A stretch of DNA of 31,433 nt from a virus (IMGVR_UViG_3300032116_000880:1-31433), one strand, 5' to 3'. Counted from the stretch's first letter, positions 8,495 to 17,745 are shown. Program-made: numbers and translations. The notes: generated from the sequence alone by a model not told the origin.

Positions 8495-9805
8495 TTAAAC
8501 AATAATCATTTCACGGTATTTTCTAAGATATCTTATATAAACAGCACCACTACCACCAAATGCACCACTATATGATACACCATCAAGTGGATTTGTATAA
8601 TAATTGATTGCTGTCTTAAAGATAGCACCTGTGAACCACCCATAAAACCTAGGTCCTGCACCACCGCCTCCGCCACCTAAACCATCAGTACCACCGGTGC
8701 TGAATACAAGGCGGCTACCACCTGCACCGCCGCCTCCTAATCCACCAGGTGCTCCACTGATTGGATTCCAAGTACCGCCACCACCGCCTCCACCAGCATA
8801 AAATTCTGAACCAGTAATTGTAATTCTTGTACCCGCACCACCATTACCACCATTACCGCCTGTATTATTAGCTGGACCAAAAAATCCAGTAGTAATACTA
8901 CCACCGGTACCTAATCCAGCAGATCCATGGCCACCTCCTCCGGAAGTTTCTCTCCAAGTAAGTGTAGCATTGCCATATGTTCTAATACCATCAGCACCAC
9001 CGCTGCCACTAATTTGACCACTGCGGCCTCCGGCTGCAGTAATATTTGAAAATGGAGTATTAAAATGACTGCTTAAAGTAGAATTACCTACACCAATAGT
9101 ATAATTTGCTAAACTAAATCCGTTATTAGTAATAGTTGTTGAGGTAACTCGGCCTCCTTCACCACCTGCTCCAGAATTAGCTGTAAAAGATCCTAATTCT
9201 TTTGCTGTTAGCTGTGCATTTGTTAAACCTGAAGGAGAATTTGTCCAAAAGCCACTTTCACCATTGCCACCACCGCCAATTACAACAACGTCAATGTTTG
9301 CTCCACTATAGGTGCCTACATTTGTAACAGTAAGATTAGCTAAACCTATTGTATCAAATTTATGTACAGTATATTCACCTGATAAATTATCTACTCCGCC
9401 GGTAAATGTTGAAATATTTCCGCCAGTTGCAGTAAATGTATTTGCTTGTCTAATTAGAACATTACTAGTACTTGTAGCTAATTGTGTATTTGCTAAACTA
9501 AAAATTTTAACTTGCACACTAACATTTGTATTACTATTATATTCATAAAATTTATCTAGATTTCTTACAAGTGTCCCTGTACCAGCACCATTGGTTACTA
9601 GTGTGCCTGAAAGTGCAGCATTACCAAAATGTTCAACATTGGCACCTAATATTTCAAATCTTAATGTTTTTGAAATTAAATTACTTGATACGGTCCAGGT
9701 AACTGTTTGACCAAAATTACTTAATGAAGGTGTAAGAGTCAGCGTGGTACTAATAGTAGTTAAATTTTTTGTTTTATCTAAATAAAATCTTCTACTAATA
9801 GACAT
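8495..9805 (-). CDS. Glycine-rich tail adhesin with Ig-like N terminus (436 aa)
   Basis: Residues about 15-130 look like Ig-like beta domains (LTLTPSLSNFGQTVTWTVSS). From about residue 135 to the end is a glycine-rich domain: a lead strand YTVHKFDTIGLANLTV, then IDVVVIGGGGNGE and long runs of Gly such as GGGGGGG and GLGGGGAGGS. This matches the glycine-rich domain found in many phage and bacterial surface proteins and is thought to fold as a polyglycine-helix or beta sandwich adhesin. AAGGA precedes the start. Likely role: receptor binding at the tail tip. Confidence 0.75.
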   Translation of the reverse strand: MSISRRFYLDKTKNLTTISTTLTLTPSLSNFGQTVTWTVSSNLISKTLRFEILGANVEHFGNAALSGTLVTNGAGTGTLVRNLDKFYEYNSNTNVSVQVKIFSLANTQLATSTSNVLIRQANTFTATGGNISTFTGGVDNLSGEYTVHKFDTIGLANLTVTNVGTYSGANIDVVVIGGGGNGESGFWTNSPSGLTNAQLTAKELGSFTANSGAGGEGGRVTSTTITNNGFSLANYTIGVGNSTLSSHFNTPFSNITAAGGRSGQISGSGGADGIRTYGNATLTWRETSGGGGHGSAGLGTGGSITTGFFGPANNTGGNGGNGGAGTRITITGSEFYAGGGGGGGTWNPISGAPGGLGGGGAGGSRLVFSTGGTDGLGGGGGGAGPRFYGWFTGAIFKTAINYYTNPLDGVSYSGAFGGSGAVYIRYLRKYREMIIV

Positions 9806-9814
9806 AATAATTCC

Positions 9815-10204
9815 TTATGGTCTTGCGGGCCAAACAATCTCTTCAACAGTATTTACTGAGACTGTATCTGGCATGTCACGTAATGCTTGTCTATATGTTT
9901 GCCATTGGTTATATAAGTCATCACCTAGTCTAGTTTTAGCAGATAAAGTATCTGTCCAATCACTATTGCGTAATAAATTAGCACGCTTACTGCGTATGTA
10001 ATCTGCAATGTTAGGTTGGAATGGCTCACGCTCTTCAATTGCCATGGTTTGTAAATTAACTTTTTTCTTACTAGCATTATCTAGATAACCATCTAGATAT
10101 GACCAATGAGGATTATTAGCAAGATTTTTTGCTAACATTTCATCATTCATATCTATGCAGCGTTCAATAAGACCAGTATCTCTGTGATATAATATTCTAT
10201 ACAT
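9815..10204 (-). CDS. Phage tail assembly chaperone-like protein (129 aa)
   Basis: The C-terminal half carries SKRANLLRNSDWTDT, then WQTYRQALRDMPDT and the ending EEIVWPARP. The order R-x-x-R-x-x-L-L-x-x-(T/S)-D-W-T, W-x-x-Y-R-Q-A-L-R-D-(L/M)-P and W-P-x-x-P is the signature of the small phage tail assembly chaperone family (Phage_tail_APC type). Its ATG overlaps the stop of the tip protein gene as TAATG, so it is coupled to it. Role: assembly or folding of the adjacent tip and fibre proteins. Confidence 0.75.
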   Translation of the reverse strand: MYRILYHRDTGLIERCIDMNDEMLAKNLANNPHWSYLDGYLDNASKKKVNLQTMAIEEREPFQPNIADYIRSKRANLLRNSDWTDTLSAKTRLGDDLYNQWQTYRQALRDMPDTVSVNTVEEIVWPARP

Positions 10205-12789
10205 TATTTTTTGCCCTTATTGAGTTTTAGAAATTGATATTTCATTCCTTCAAATCCTCGGCCAGCAATTGCATTGCCCATTGTGTTATAACCTTCTAAC
10301 CAAATGTTTGCACTTACCAATGTGCCATTTGCATCACCTGGGAAGAATTCAGCTGGGTTAAGTGTAATAACACCACCAGCTGGAATGAATGCTGTAGGTG
10401 GATATGGATCATCTAAATTAAGCACACTACTAGCAGGTGTATAATCATATGTGTAAGTTGAACTATTACCGCTGTATTTGTAAGTAACATTGGCTTTGGT
10501 TCTAAATGCTATGGTATATCCACCACCTGATCCACTTACCGGTGGCAAACTACCCACTACTTCTGCAACAGCATCAATACTATAATCTACGTTAGCCTCT
10601 AGTCCTCTGAGATCATATTCTACTGGAGTAATAAGTTTACGGTATACTACGTTGCCTGGTAAGCTGGTATTGGCAAGGCCGCCTTCTTGAATTTGTGCGC
10701 CTGGTGCAAAGATAATAAAATTATTTGCAGTAATTGTATTAGGTGCAATAACATTACCTGTTACTGTGCCTGGTTTAATATCAGTGTTACCATCTACTGT
10801 GTTTACAGGTAAAATGTTCAATGTTGCAGTGGTAAATGTTCTACTGGCTGCACCACTACCTGTGTCCTGCATTTGTATTTCTAGATAGATTGGTGCATCT
10901 TTTACCAATGACGCAGTACCTATAGAGAAATTGTAAAATTCATCATCTGTAAAGTAACCATTTGTGCTGGTAACTGCTGTTGGTGTTTGAGTATAAACTA
11001 CAGGTGTAGCATTACCTGTACTATTGACAACAGCAACACGGGCAAAGTTATAGTTTGTGTTTACAGGTGGTTTAATAGGCACATTAATAAATGTACTGTT
11101 GGCATAGAAGCTGCCAAACTGACTTTTTGCAGTTGCTAGAGAAATATTGCCTACAAAGCTACCTGTTGTAGCATTATATTGTTCAGCATTTGAACCTGTT
11201 GGGTCATCTACAATTGTAATATTGCCAATGGTTAACACAGCATTACTATTCAATACCCACCAGTTTGTAATACCTGTTACTGGTCCTGGCAAGTCTTCCT
11301 GCGTTAACAAATCACCATAAACATCTGCATCATATTCTAACAATACCAATTTGATTGTGATCATACCATCTGCATCTTCAACTTCAGTGGTACGCATTAC
11401 ACGGAATAGTTTATTTGTATAGCCATATAGAGGCACAGTGAGTTTAACCACATCACCTACATCAACTTGCATTGCGCTAAAGTCTGCGGTTAGGTTAATA
11501 ACTGTGCTGATGCGGCTTTGGTTAAGATCAATGTTTGCTAATTGTGCAACGCGGGTTCTGTCATTAACCATGTCCAAACGGTATTGTAGTTTGTTGTCTG
11601 GTTCATTAGGATTACGTATGTTTACATTGGCTTCAGCAAAATAAACATCAGTTTGATCCTTTTGATTCACGCTGGCATATTCAACTTCAATTTGATTGAA
11701 TAAACTAAACAAATCAGTTGAAGTAATTTGTATTTTGCCTATGATATTATCATCATTGAGCACAAATGCATTTGCAAGTTCACCTGCTGTAGCTGCACGG
11801 TTAACAACTACACCAAATTGTCCTTTCTTAGGATTATATGTAAAAAATGCACCACCAGCTTGACAAATTTTATCAATGCTTTGTTTACAGGTATTGAATG
11901 TGCTGAGCGCACCATCAATTTGATATCTGCTGTGCTGTTGTGTAACATTGCTGCTATCTGTATAGTTTACCTGTGTATTAGCATATGTAAACCAATCATT
12001 AAAACTTGTGGTATCAATCATTGTGTTGCTGATACCTGCGCCATAACGTTCATTGCGTAAGTAGTCTAAGAGCACATTGCTAGGTTCATTAAGTGCGTTA
12101 TTGATATCAAAAGTAATATTATCTAAACCCAACAAACCATTTTCTTGATCATAATCTATTTCAAAAATAGCAAAGACCAATCCATCCATTGTATTGGCGC
12201 TGGTCCAATTGCTAAACTGTCCACTGCCAAGGCCATATGCATTTGCTGCTGTTACGCTACCACCAGGCACTGGGAAAATTTGTTTAGCACTACCACTGCC
12301 ACCTGCATAAACACGGCAACGCATTTTGCCTGTTACCACAGTACTTGCAGTTGCATTAGGATCAATAATACTTTGTACCACATGTGCATTAGCACCTGAT
12401 CCAAATACTAATTCAGTGTCACCTCTATAGATCTTGTTTATGCTCCAAGTATCATTGGGTGAATGTTCACTGATAACCATTGCATAGGCCATGGTCTTAT
12501 TTTGATTCTTAATTTCAGCATCTATAATGATACTGCCTGTGAAATTGCGGCCATAAAGGCGCGGTACTTTGTTGTCTGTGCTTGGAGGTAATTGGATTTT
12601 AACACCAGGATCCTTCATGTCCATTTTGGGCACATTGAATACACCTAGAAGTTTTGCAGTACCTAATGCAAGACCAGTGGCAATAATACCTGTTGCTAAA
12701 CTAGCCCAAGTAAGTGTACCAATAATGGTAGCAGTACTGATACCAATTGCACTTACAATGGCTGTGGCTATTGCTGTAAAAATTGCCAT
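10204..12789 (-). CDS. Tail tip / central hub protein, lambda J-like (861 aa)
   Basis: An Ala/Ile-rich hydrophobic N terminus (residues 1-45) is followed by KVPRLYGRNFTGSIIIDAEI, then a hub-like core with LLDYLRNERYGAGIS, KQSIDKICQAGGAFFTYNPK and VDVGDVVKLTVPLYG. This order matches the baseplate-hub and J-like central tail proteins of siphoviruses. The distal part is beta-rich and probably fibronectin-like. It lies after the tape measure and two hub proteins, as expected. Likely role: closing the tail tube and anchoring the fibres encoded downstream. Confidence 0.8.
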   Translation of the reverse strand: MAIFTAIATAIVSAIGISTATIIGTLTWASLATGIIATGLALGTAKLLGVFNVPKMDMKDPGVKIQLPPSTDNKVPRLYGRNFTGSIIIDAEIKNQNKTMAYAMVISEHSPNDTWSINKIYRGDTELVFGSGANAHVVQSIIDPNATASTVVTGKMRCRVYAGGSGSAKQIFPVPGGSVTAANAYGLGSGQFSNWTSANTMDGLVFAIFEIDYDQENGLLGLDNITFDINNALNEPSNVLLDYLRNERYGAGISNTMIDTTSFNDWFTYANTQVNYTDSSNVTQQHSRYQIDGALSTFNTCKQSIDKICQAGGAFFTYNPKKGQFGVVVNRAATAGELANAFVLNDDNIIGKIQITSTDLFSLFNQIEVEYASVNQKDQTDVYFAEANVNIRNPNEPDNKLQYRLDMVNDRTRVAQLANIDLNQSRISTVINLTADFSAMQVDVGDVVKLTVPLYGYTNKLFRVMRTTEVEDADGMITIKLVLLEYDADVYGDLLTQEDLPGPVTGITNWWVLNSNAVLTIGNITIVDDPTGSNAEQYNATTGSFVGNISLATAKSQFGSFYANSTFINVPIKPPVNTNYNFARVAVVNSTGNATPVVYTQTPTAVTSTNGYFTDDEFYNFSIGTASLVKDAPIYLEIQMQDTGSGAASRTFTTATLNILPVNTVDGNTDIKPGTVTGNVIAPNTITANNFIIFAPGAQIQEGGLANTSLPGNVVYRKLITPVEYDLRGLEANVDYSIDAVAEVVGSLPPVSGSGGGYTIAFRTKANVTYKYSGNSSTYTYDYTPASSVLNLDDPYPPTAFIPAGGVITLNPAEFFPGDANGTLVSANIWLEGYNTMGNAIAGRGFEGMKYQFLKLNKGKK

Positions 12790-13245
12790 TTATGCACCCT
12801 CATATACGTAATTTGTTTCTATTGCACGCCATCCGCGTGCAGCTAAATCAAAGTCTGGACTAATTGACATATTGGTTAACACAAAATTATCAATCATTCC
12901 GCGCTCCTTGATCTTTTTACCTGTTTCAATATATTTCATGAGTATCTTATAACCTAAACTTGTATTTCTATATTCAGGTTCTACCCACCAAGCTAATTCT
13001 TTTAGTGTGCGTACATGTGGTAACCAAGGATCACTGCAAATTTGTGCAATTAACATTCCTTGTATTTGTCCATCACGCTCTCCTACAATAATGCAACCTG
13101 AATTCATAACAGTTGCTAGGAAATTTTGCACACCTTTATAATTATATTCAGGATCATGATAGCTGGCTAATGGCGCACTATTTGCAAAGTTGACCATTAA
13201 TTGCATGATCCTATCAAAATCTTTTATACCTGCATATCTAATCAT
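12790..13245 (-). CDS. GNAT-family N-acetyltransferase in the tail module (151 aa)
   Basis: The fold order fits GNAT: N-terminal helix (residues 8-21), strand GCIIVGERDGQIQGMLIAQI (50-69), strand ELAWWVEPEYR (83-93), then the acyl-CoA loop and helix NTSLGYKILMKYIE. The usual R/Q-x-x-G-x-G/A loop is altered to R93-N-T-S-L-G-Y. The C terminus contains the late strand and GWRAIETNYVYEG. It abuts the tip protein gene. GNAT genes are often found in tail modules of aquatic phages; the substrate is unknown and could be a tail protein. The altered loop leaves activity uncertain. Confidence 0.75.
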   Translation of the reverse strand: MIRYAGIKDFDRIMQLMVNFANSAPLASYHDPEYNYKGVQNFLATVMNSGCIIVGERDGQIQGMLIAQICSDPWLPHVRTLKELAWWVEPEYRNTSLGYKILMKYIETGKKIKERGMIDNFVLTNMSISPDFDLAARGWRAIETNYVYEGA

Positions 13246-13254
13246 ACCTACACC

Positions 13255-13908
13255 TTAATTTAAATTATAATTAAAATCTTCAAAGCCGCGGCCTCCGCCG
13301 CCTCCTCCACCATAACCAGTACCACCTGTAAATTTCTTACCAAAGTCAAAGCCAGTGTTGGCAATTACTGCTGTTCTATCAAAACTAATATCACCGGGAT
13401 AGAATCTTGTTCTATCACTGCTATTGGTTCTTTGGCCTGTGACTTTATTACCTAACAGGGTGTTAATATTTGCACAGGTAACAGTAATGGTATAAACTAA
13501 ATCACCTTCTAGAATATTTTCTGTTTCATCAATAGAGAAATTAGTAATGATACCTCTGTATCTTTCAAATATTTGACCACTAATTGGCACTAGTGTATCT
13601 GTGTTGAAAAAACCTCTGCGTACCACAACATTACCACCTTTGATTGGATAGCTTAACATTATGTCAACGTAATTTTCATTGCTAGGGATACCAGTAAGTG
13701 CTATGGCTAAATCACCACCAGTAACCTTAAGGTCATCACGGATTTCATTAATACCTAAGAAAGCACCAAGTTCAGTATAACTGTTACCATCTATGGTAAT
13801 TGGTTTGTAAGCATTACTAATATAATAAACATTGCCATCTAGATCTAAATCAATGAATAGTGCATGACTAATGTTATTATCTTGTACTGCTGTAATAGGT
13901 GTTGCCAT
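13255..13908 (-). CDS. Tail tip-associated protein (217 aa)
   Basis: AGGA lies 8 bases before the ATG. The protein begins with a beta domain: HALFIDLDLDGNVYYISNAY, NSYTELGAFLGINEIRDDLK and GGDLAIALTGIPS. It ends in a Gly-rich tail (TGGTGYGGGGGGGRGFEDFN). Lying between the hub-like 220-residue protein and the tip acetyltransferase, it fits a distal tail or tip-assembly protein, in the place where lambda L and K homologues sit. The family assignment is by position and predicted fold only. Confidence 0.65.
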   Translation of the reverse strand: MATPITAVQDNNISHALFIDLDLDGNVYYISNAYKPITIDGNSYTELGAFLGINEIRDDLKVTGGDLAIALTGIPSNENYVDIMLSYPIKGGNVVVRRGFFNTDTLVPISGQIFERYRGIITNFSIDETENILEGDLVYTITVTCANINTLLGNKVTGQRTNSSDRTRFYPGDISFDRTAVIANTGFDFGKKFTGGTGYGGGGGGGRGFEDFNYNLN

Positions 13909-13910
13909 CT

Positions 13911-14573
13911 TTAATCCTCTATAACTTCAACTAATTCAAAATTGTCTGACCATTCTATAAATCTACCTGGTATAACTTTGTAACTTGGCTTTTTGGTCAT
14001 AACCATTTGCCAAGTTACATTACTGCCCACAACAATGCCTGCGTTTGCTTCAGTATAACCAGCTTGATCAATAAATGGTCTATGAATAGGCACAGCAATG
14101 GTGCTGCCACTACCGCGTAATACTCTGCTGGTCACAGTATATGGATATTTGTAATTACCATTCAATTGAACTAGATCACCTGGTTCAAAACATATTGTAC
14201 CGGCAGTTGTACCAGTTACGTTTGCCATATTCAATGTAAGCGTTAGGTTTGCACCACTGCTTACTTTCACTTGGTTAATCTGTGCTGTGCTTAAACCACC
14301 TTGGTATGCAGTAATATAATTTAAATTTGGATTAGTATTACCAATATCAATTACTTCAATGAATACACGGTCTAATCTATCAATTTCTTCCAGCGTATCA
14401 CGGTAATCTTCCCAAATCATACCGGGCCGTGGCTCAACAATCATTTGCCATGGCACATTACTAGCAATGCTGGCAATTTTAACCTGTCCACTGCGGCTAA
14501 TTGTTTGGCCTGCAACTTTTCTTCTAATGAATTCTATGCCTACTGCATCATTAATTATTGTTTGTAAGCTCAT
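13911..14573 (-). CDS. Distal tail / hub protein, DUF1833-like (220 aa)
   Basis: Its ATG overlaps the tape measure stop by 4 bases (ATGA). The sequence is beta-rich: SGQVKIASIASNVPWQMIVE, RPGMIWEDYRDTLEEIDRLD, GDLVQLNGNYKYPYTVTSRV and a C terminus with IEWSDNFELVEVIED. Position immediately downstream of the tape measure and the W(E)DYR, DRVFIEVIDI and PYTVTS elements suggest a distal tail or minor tail protein related to DUF1833-like proteins. The role in tail tip assembly is an inference. Confidence 0.65.
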   Translation of the reverse strand: MSLQTIINDAVGIEFIRRKVAGQTISRSGQVKIASIASNVPWQMIVEPRPGMIWEDYRDTLEEIDRLDRVFIEVIDIGNTNPNLNYITAYQGGLSTAQINQVKVSSGANLTLTLNMANVTGTTAGTICFEPGDLVQLNGNYKYPYTVTSRVLRGSGSTIAVPIHRPFIDQAGYTEANAGIVVGSNVTWQMVMTKKPSYKVIPGRFIEWSDNFELVEVIED

Positions 14574-16882
14574 CTTGGTATTCTCCGTGCGCCAACTTGT
14601 GTTACGCTGTAGATAAATTCTGGATCACGTGCAACTAGATCTCTAAAACTTGTTGCATCAACAGCATTTATGTTATAATTTACAACAGTTGAACCACCCA
14701 ATGCATGATTTGGTACCATTGTACCTGATGTGTTAGGCATAAAGAACTCTGGTCCTTTTTCACCAACAATGTAACCTTGGTTAGCGCGGATTGGACCACC
14801 TGCTGCTGCAAATCTAATACCTGTATCAGGTACTTGAGTATTCAATGTCATTGCTGTGCCACCACCACCGCCACCGCCAAATATATTACCAAATGCAGCT
14901 AGAATGGTTCTTAAGATGATTGCTCTTAGTGTAATAGCAATTAAATCTCTGATAACACTCTTAGCAAACTCACCAAAGTTAAACTTACCTGTTTTAGCAA
15001 AGTCACTGATTGCATTTTCTAGATTACCAAAGACTGCACTGGTAGCATCAACAGCAACTTGGAATGGTGTAACACTATCAGCTAAATTTTCAAGCACGCT
15101 TACCATACCAGCACGTTGACTTTGACGCAGGGTATCTTCTACTAAAATTTTATTTTTTAAGGCAGTTATTTCTTCATTATAACCATCTTGAAGAGTTCTT
15201 AATCTACGTTCAATATCATCTTTTTGACTTTGTTCAATGGCGTTAGCATAATCTTTTTCTAACTGTGTTCTTTGTGCTAGAAAATTGCCTTCAATTCTAA
15301 GTCTTTCAATATTTCTTTGTGTTTCTCTAGAACCTTGATTGCCTACTGCTTGTTGTAATTCTTGTTGTACAATATACCCTTCATATTGACGTTTTACAAG
15401 ACGTGCTTGGGCTTCTGAAATTTCTTGCAGTAAACGCAGTCTACGCTGTTCTGCTAATACAGCATCATTTACAGCACGGTTGCCATTTCTAATTGTTTGT
15501 TCTTGATCAGCATATTTTTTATTGATCTCTTCAATTCTTGCTGCCTTTTCAGCATCAGAAAGTTTATTCAAACTTTCAATTTTTGCAATATCAGCTAATT
15601 GTTTTTCATTTAAAGCAGCAAGTTCATTGTTTAATCTAATTTGATCTTGTGTAAGACCAATATTCTTTAATTCAACATCATATTTTTTAGATAAACTAGT
15701 TGTTTGTGCTTCAATTGCATTACCAAGTTCAATAGCCTGTGTTATTTGACGTTCATATGCTTCAGCTTCTCTGTTAGCTTTGGCTGCATCACCTGCGCCT
15801 GGTCTAAGTGCGCGGCGTGGTGTATTGTTATCTCTACCGGTGGGTGCAGGTGGGTTAACAATTCTATTCCATTGTCCTACAGCAAAATCACCTGTTTTCT
15901 TAAGCCGTTCTTCTTGGCGTCCAAGCATACTATTAAATGTATTGCTTGCACCACTTATATCACGTGACAATACCTGTACGCCTGCTTTACCTAAACTATA
16001 AATGCCATCTACCAAACCAATAATAGTTTGTGCTAAGCCATATGCTATTGTTGCTGTTGATGCAAAAACACCCTTAAGCGTAGTGAAGATAACACTAGTA
16101 ACACCACTTAATTCACTGCTGTTACTTAGAGCGGTAATTAAATCAGCAAATGGTGACAGTAAATCCATAAGTGCTAACATTGTACTATTAAATGCTGCGC
16201 CTACTACATCAAATGCTTCACCTACACGTTCTGCTGCTTCTGCTTGTGCTTTTTGTTCTGCTGTAATTGTACGTGTGCTTTGCTCAACATTATTCCAATC
16301 AATTTGAGCTGCTCTTTTGCCGAGCATGTCAAAGGCCATAGCATTACGCTGTATAGGATCTTCCATCTGTGATAGACCTACAATGGTTTGGCGTAATGCC
16401 TCTTCAGGCGTCATTGTTTGAATATCTTCTAGGCTAAAGCCCAACTTTAACAGGTTCTTTTGTGCTTGGCTACCCATCTCGGTAGCGGCTTCCAAGTTGT
16501 TGGTCAATTTAGCAATCATTAATGCTGCGTCATCAGCACTACCGCCACTTGCAGCTAATGCAGCACGTAGATTAATGATACTTGCGGCAGCAATACCACT
16601 ACCAGCTGCAAGGTCACTGATATCATCACCTAACGTAAATGCTGCACTAATAGTTTGAAATGTAGCAACCGCGGCCAACAGTGGAGCCATAGCTGACATT
16701 GCCGCCATTGAAGCAGCTTGTAAGCCACGCATTGCAACAGTCATTGCACCAATACCAGCAGCACCAGCAGTACCAGCACTGGCTCCAGCGGCACCTAACG
16801 CTTTTGTCTGTGTTTCAGCAGCTTTTAACTTACTTACATATTCTTTGTCATCTAGTTCAAGTGTGACTTTAATTGATGCCAT
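14570..16882 (-). CDS. Tape measure protein (770 aa)
   Basis: The N terminus is helical and Ala-rich with hydrophobic stretches (residues 30-100, TVAMRGLQAASMAAMSAMAP). The middle is a long coiled coil of Lys/Glu/Gln repeats (about 370-600). A hydrophobic segment LIAITLRAIILRTILAAFGN precedes a Gly run, and VGEKGPEFFMPN starts near residue 706; this GEKGPE motif is a hallmark of tape measure C termini. It follows the tail chaperones. At the usual 0.15 nm per residue the tail would be about 115 nm. It sets tail length and helps DNA entry. Confidence 0.9.
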   Translation of the reverse strand: MASIKVTLELDDKEYVSKLKAAETQTKALGAAGASAGTAGAAGIGAMTVAMRGLQAASMAAMSAMAPLLAAVATFQTISAAFTLGDDISDLAAGSGIAAASIINLRAALAASGGSADDAALMIAKLTNNLEAATEMGSQAQKNLLKLGFSLEDIQTMTPEEALRQTIVGLSQMEDPIQRNAMAFDMLGKRAAQIDWNNVEQSTRTITAEQKAQAEAAERVGEAFDVVGAAFNSTMLALMDLLSPFADLITALSNSSELSGVTSVIFTTLKGVFASTATIAYGLAQTIIGLVDGIYSLGKAGVQVLSRDISGASNTFNSMLGRQEERLKKTGDFAVGQWNRIVNPPAPTGRDNNTPRRALRPGAGDAAKANREAEAYERQITQAIELGNAIEAQTTSLSKKYDVELKNIGLTQDQIRLNNELAALNEKQLADIAKIESLNKLSDAEKAARIEEINKKYADQEQTIRNGNRAVNDAVLAEQRRLRLLQEISEAQARLVKRQYEGYIVQQELQQAVGNQGSRETQRNIERLRIEGNFLAQRTQLEKDYANAIEQSQKDDIERRLRTLQDGYNEEITALKNKILVEDTLRQSQRAGMVSVLENLADSVTPFQVAVDATSAVFGNLENAISDFAKTGKFNFGEFAKSVIRDLIAITLRAIILRTILAAFGNIFGGGGGGGTAMTLNTQVPDTGIRFAAAGGPIRANQGYIVGEKGPEFFMPNTSGTMVPNHALGGSTVVNYNINAVDATSFRDLVARDPEFIYSVTQVGARRIPR

Positions 16883-16883
16883 G

Positions 16884-17177
16884 TTAGTTTCCTTTTAAGT
16901 AGCGGCTGAGCCTTTGATTGATATAATCAATGGTAGGTTGGACCATACCTTCTGGTGCCTGCTTACTCCAACCTTCATCTAAACGTTGTGCATAAGGATA
17001 GTCACCTGTTATGGTTTTTCTTTGATTATCTTTAACTGTTTTTCTGCGAGCATTGCCTGACTTAATTGGAGTCTTTTCTTTGAAGAAAATATAAGCATCA
17101 TCCAGCATGTGTTGACCTGCAGATTGATTTAACTGCATAAGTTTTTTAAAATCTTTTAGGTCAATGCTGATTTTCAT
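16884..17177 (-). CDS. HK97 gp10-like tail completion protein (97 aa)
   Basis: The motif KTPIKSGNARRKT (residues 35-47) followed by DYPYAQRLDEGWSKQAPEGM is the signature of the HK97-gp10-like family, head-tail joining proteins. The ATG overlaps the GT chaperone stop by 4 bases and the stop lies 1 base before the tape measure start. This placement, between chaperone and tape measure, differs from the usual location between connector and major tail protein. The function is likely tail tube completion or joining. Confidence 0.75.
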   Translation of the reverse strand: MKISIDLKDFKKLMQLNQSAGQHMLDDAYIFFKEKTPIKSGNARRKTVKDNQRKTITGDYPYAQRLDEGWSKQAPEGMVQPTIDYINQRLSRYLKGN

Positions 17178-17449
17178 TTCTTTTCCTTAAACTTCTTATA
17201 CTTCTCTAACATTTCTTCATCTGTTACTGCTGTAACCTTTTTAGGTGCTGCTAATTTTTTATTCTTATTCATTGCCTTTTCATGTTGATGATTTTCATAT
17301 GTTAGTGCTGCATCCATAATAAAAATATCAAATGTATTGGCTTCTTGCATTACTTGACTGGGTAACAGTCCATATCTTTTACCCAATGCGTCAATTACCA
17401 ATACCATGTTTAATTCAACTGACTCCTCTGGCAAATGCTCGCGTGTTAG
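17174..17449 (-). CDS. T part of GT tail chaperone, reached by -1 frameshift
   Basis: After the slippery heptamer at 17449-17455, the -1 frame continues without a stop as LTREHLPEESVELNMVLVID and ends with KYKKFKEKK. A ribosome that slips makes a 189-residue fusion (98 from G plus 91 here) spanning 17742 to 17174. The Lys-rich helical C terminus would contact the tape measure, as in lambda gpGT. The frame's own first start would be a TTG at 17434, less likely than frameshifting. It overlaps the next gene by 4 bases. Confidence 0.8.
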   Translation of the reverse strand, partial: LTREHLPEESVELNMVLVIDALGKRYGLLPSQVMQEANTFDIFIMDAALTYENHQHEKAMNKNKKLAAPKKVTAVTDEEMLEKYKKFKEKK

Positions 17450-17742
17450 TTTCCCAGTGTTTCTACCACCTTATGTAAAATTCTAACCATTAGTTTGCCT
17501 GGAAAAACCAAACCATCACGGGCAATGACTTCTCCATTTTCATCTAATACTAATCCATTAACAATGCGTACCATTTCCCCAATATTATCTGCGCCTGTCT
17601 TGGCCATTTCAACATATTTGTCAATGGGTTGACGGTCTAGGACCCAAAACTCTAGAGGCTCACCATATTCTTTAATGGTGTCCTCATCATCTAGTTCTAC
17701 TTTGATTAGTACTGGTTTTGCTGCAAGTTGACTTAACTTCAT
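17446..17742 (-). CDS. Tail assembly chaperone, lambda G-like (98 aa)
   Basis: The protein starts MKLSQLAAKPVLIKVELDDE and ends LHKVVETLGN. Contents such as EFWVLDRQPIDKYVEMAK and IVNGLVLDENGE fit the tail chaperone family encoded just before the tape measure. Its last codons are CTG GGA AAC TAA, so the G GGA AAC slippery site is exactly at the end of the frame. The role is to keep the tape measure soluble during tail assembly. GGAG lies 9 bases before the ATG. Confidence 0.8.
   Translation of the reverse strand: MKLSQLAAKPVLIKVELDDEDTIKEYGEPLEFWVLDRQPIDKYVEMAKTGADNIGEMVRIVNGLVLDENGEVIARDGLVFPGKLMVRILHKVVETLGN
17449..17455 (-). promoter_or_regulatory. -1 programmed ribosomal frameshift slippery site (GGGAAAC)
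   Basis: On the minus strand the zero frame reads CTG GGA AAC TAA, giving the canonical X-XXY-YYZ heptamer G-GGA-AAC, followed at once by the stop. Lambda G/GT uses GGGAAAG. The -1 frame is open downstream to 17174. Most ribosomes would stop; a minority would make GT. Confidence 0.85.
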
Positions 17743-17745
17743 ATC

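Noticed and set aside
17174-17434. Second chaperone part as an independent gene with TTG start
   Set aside because: The -1 frame is continuous with the upstream gene through a canonical slippery site, which explains it better.
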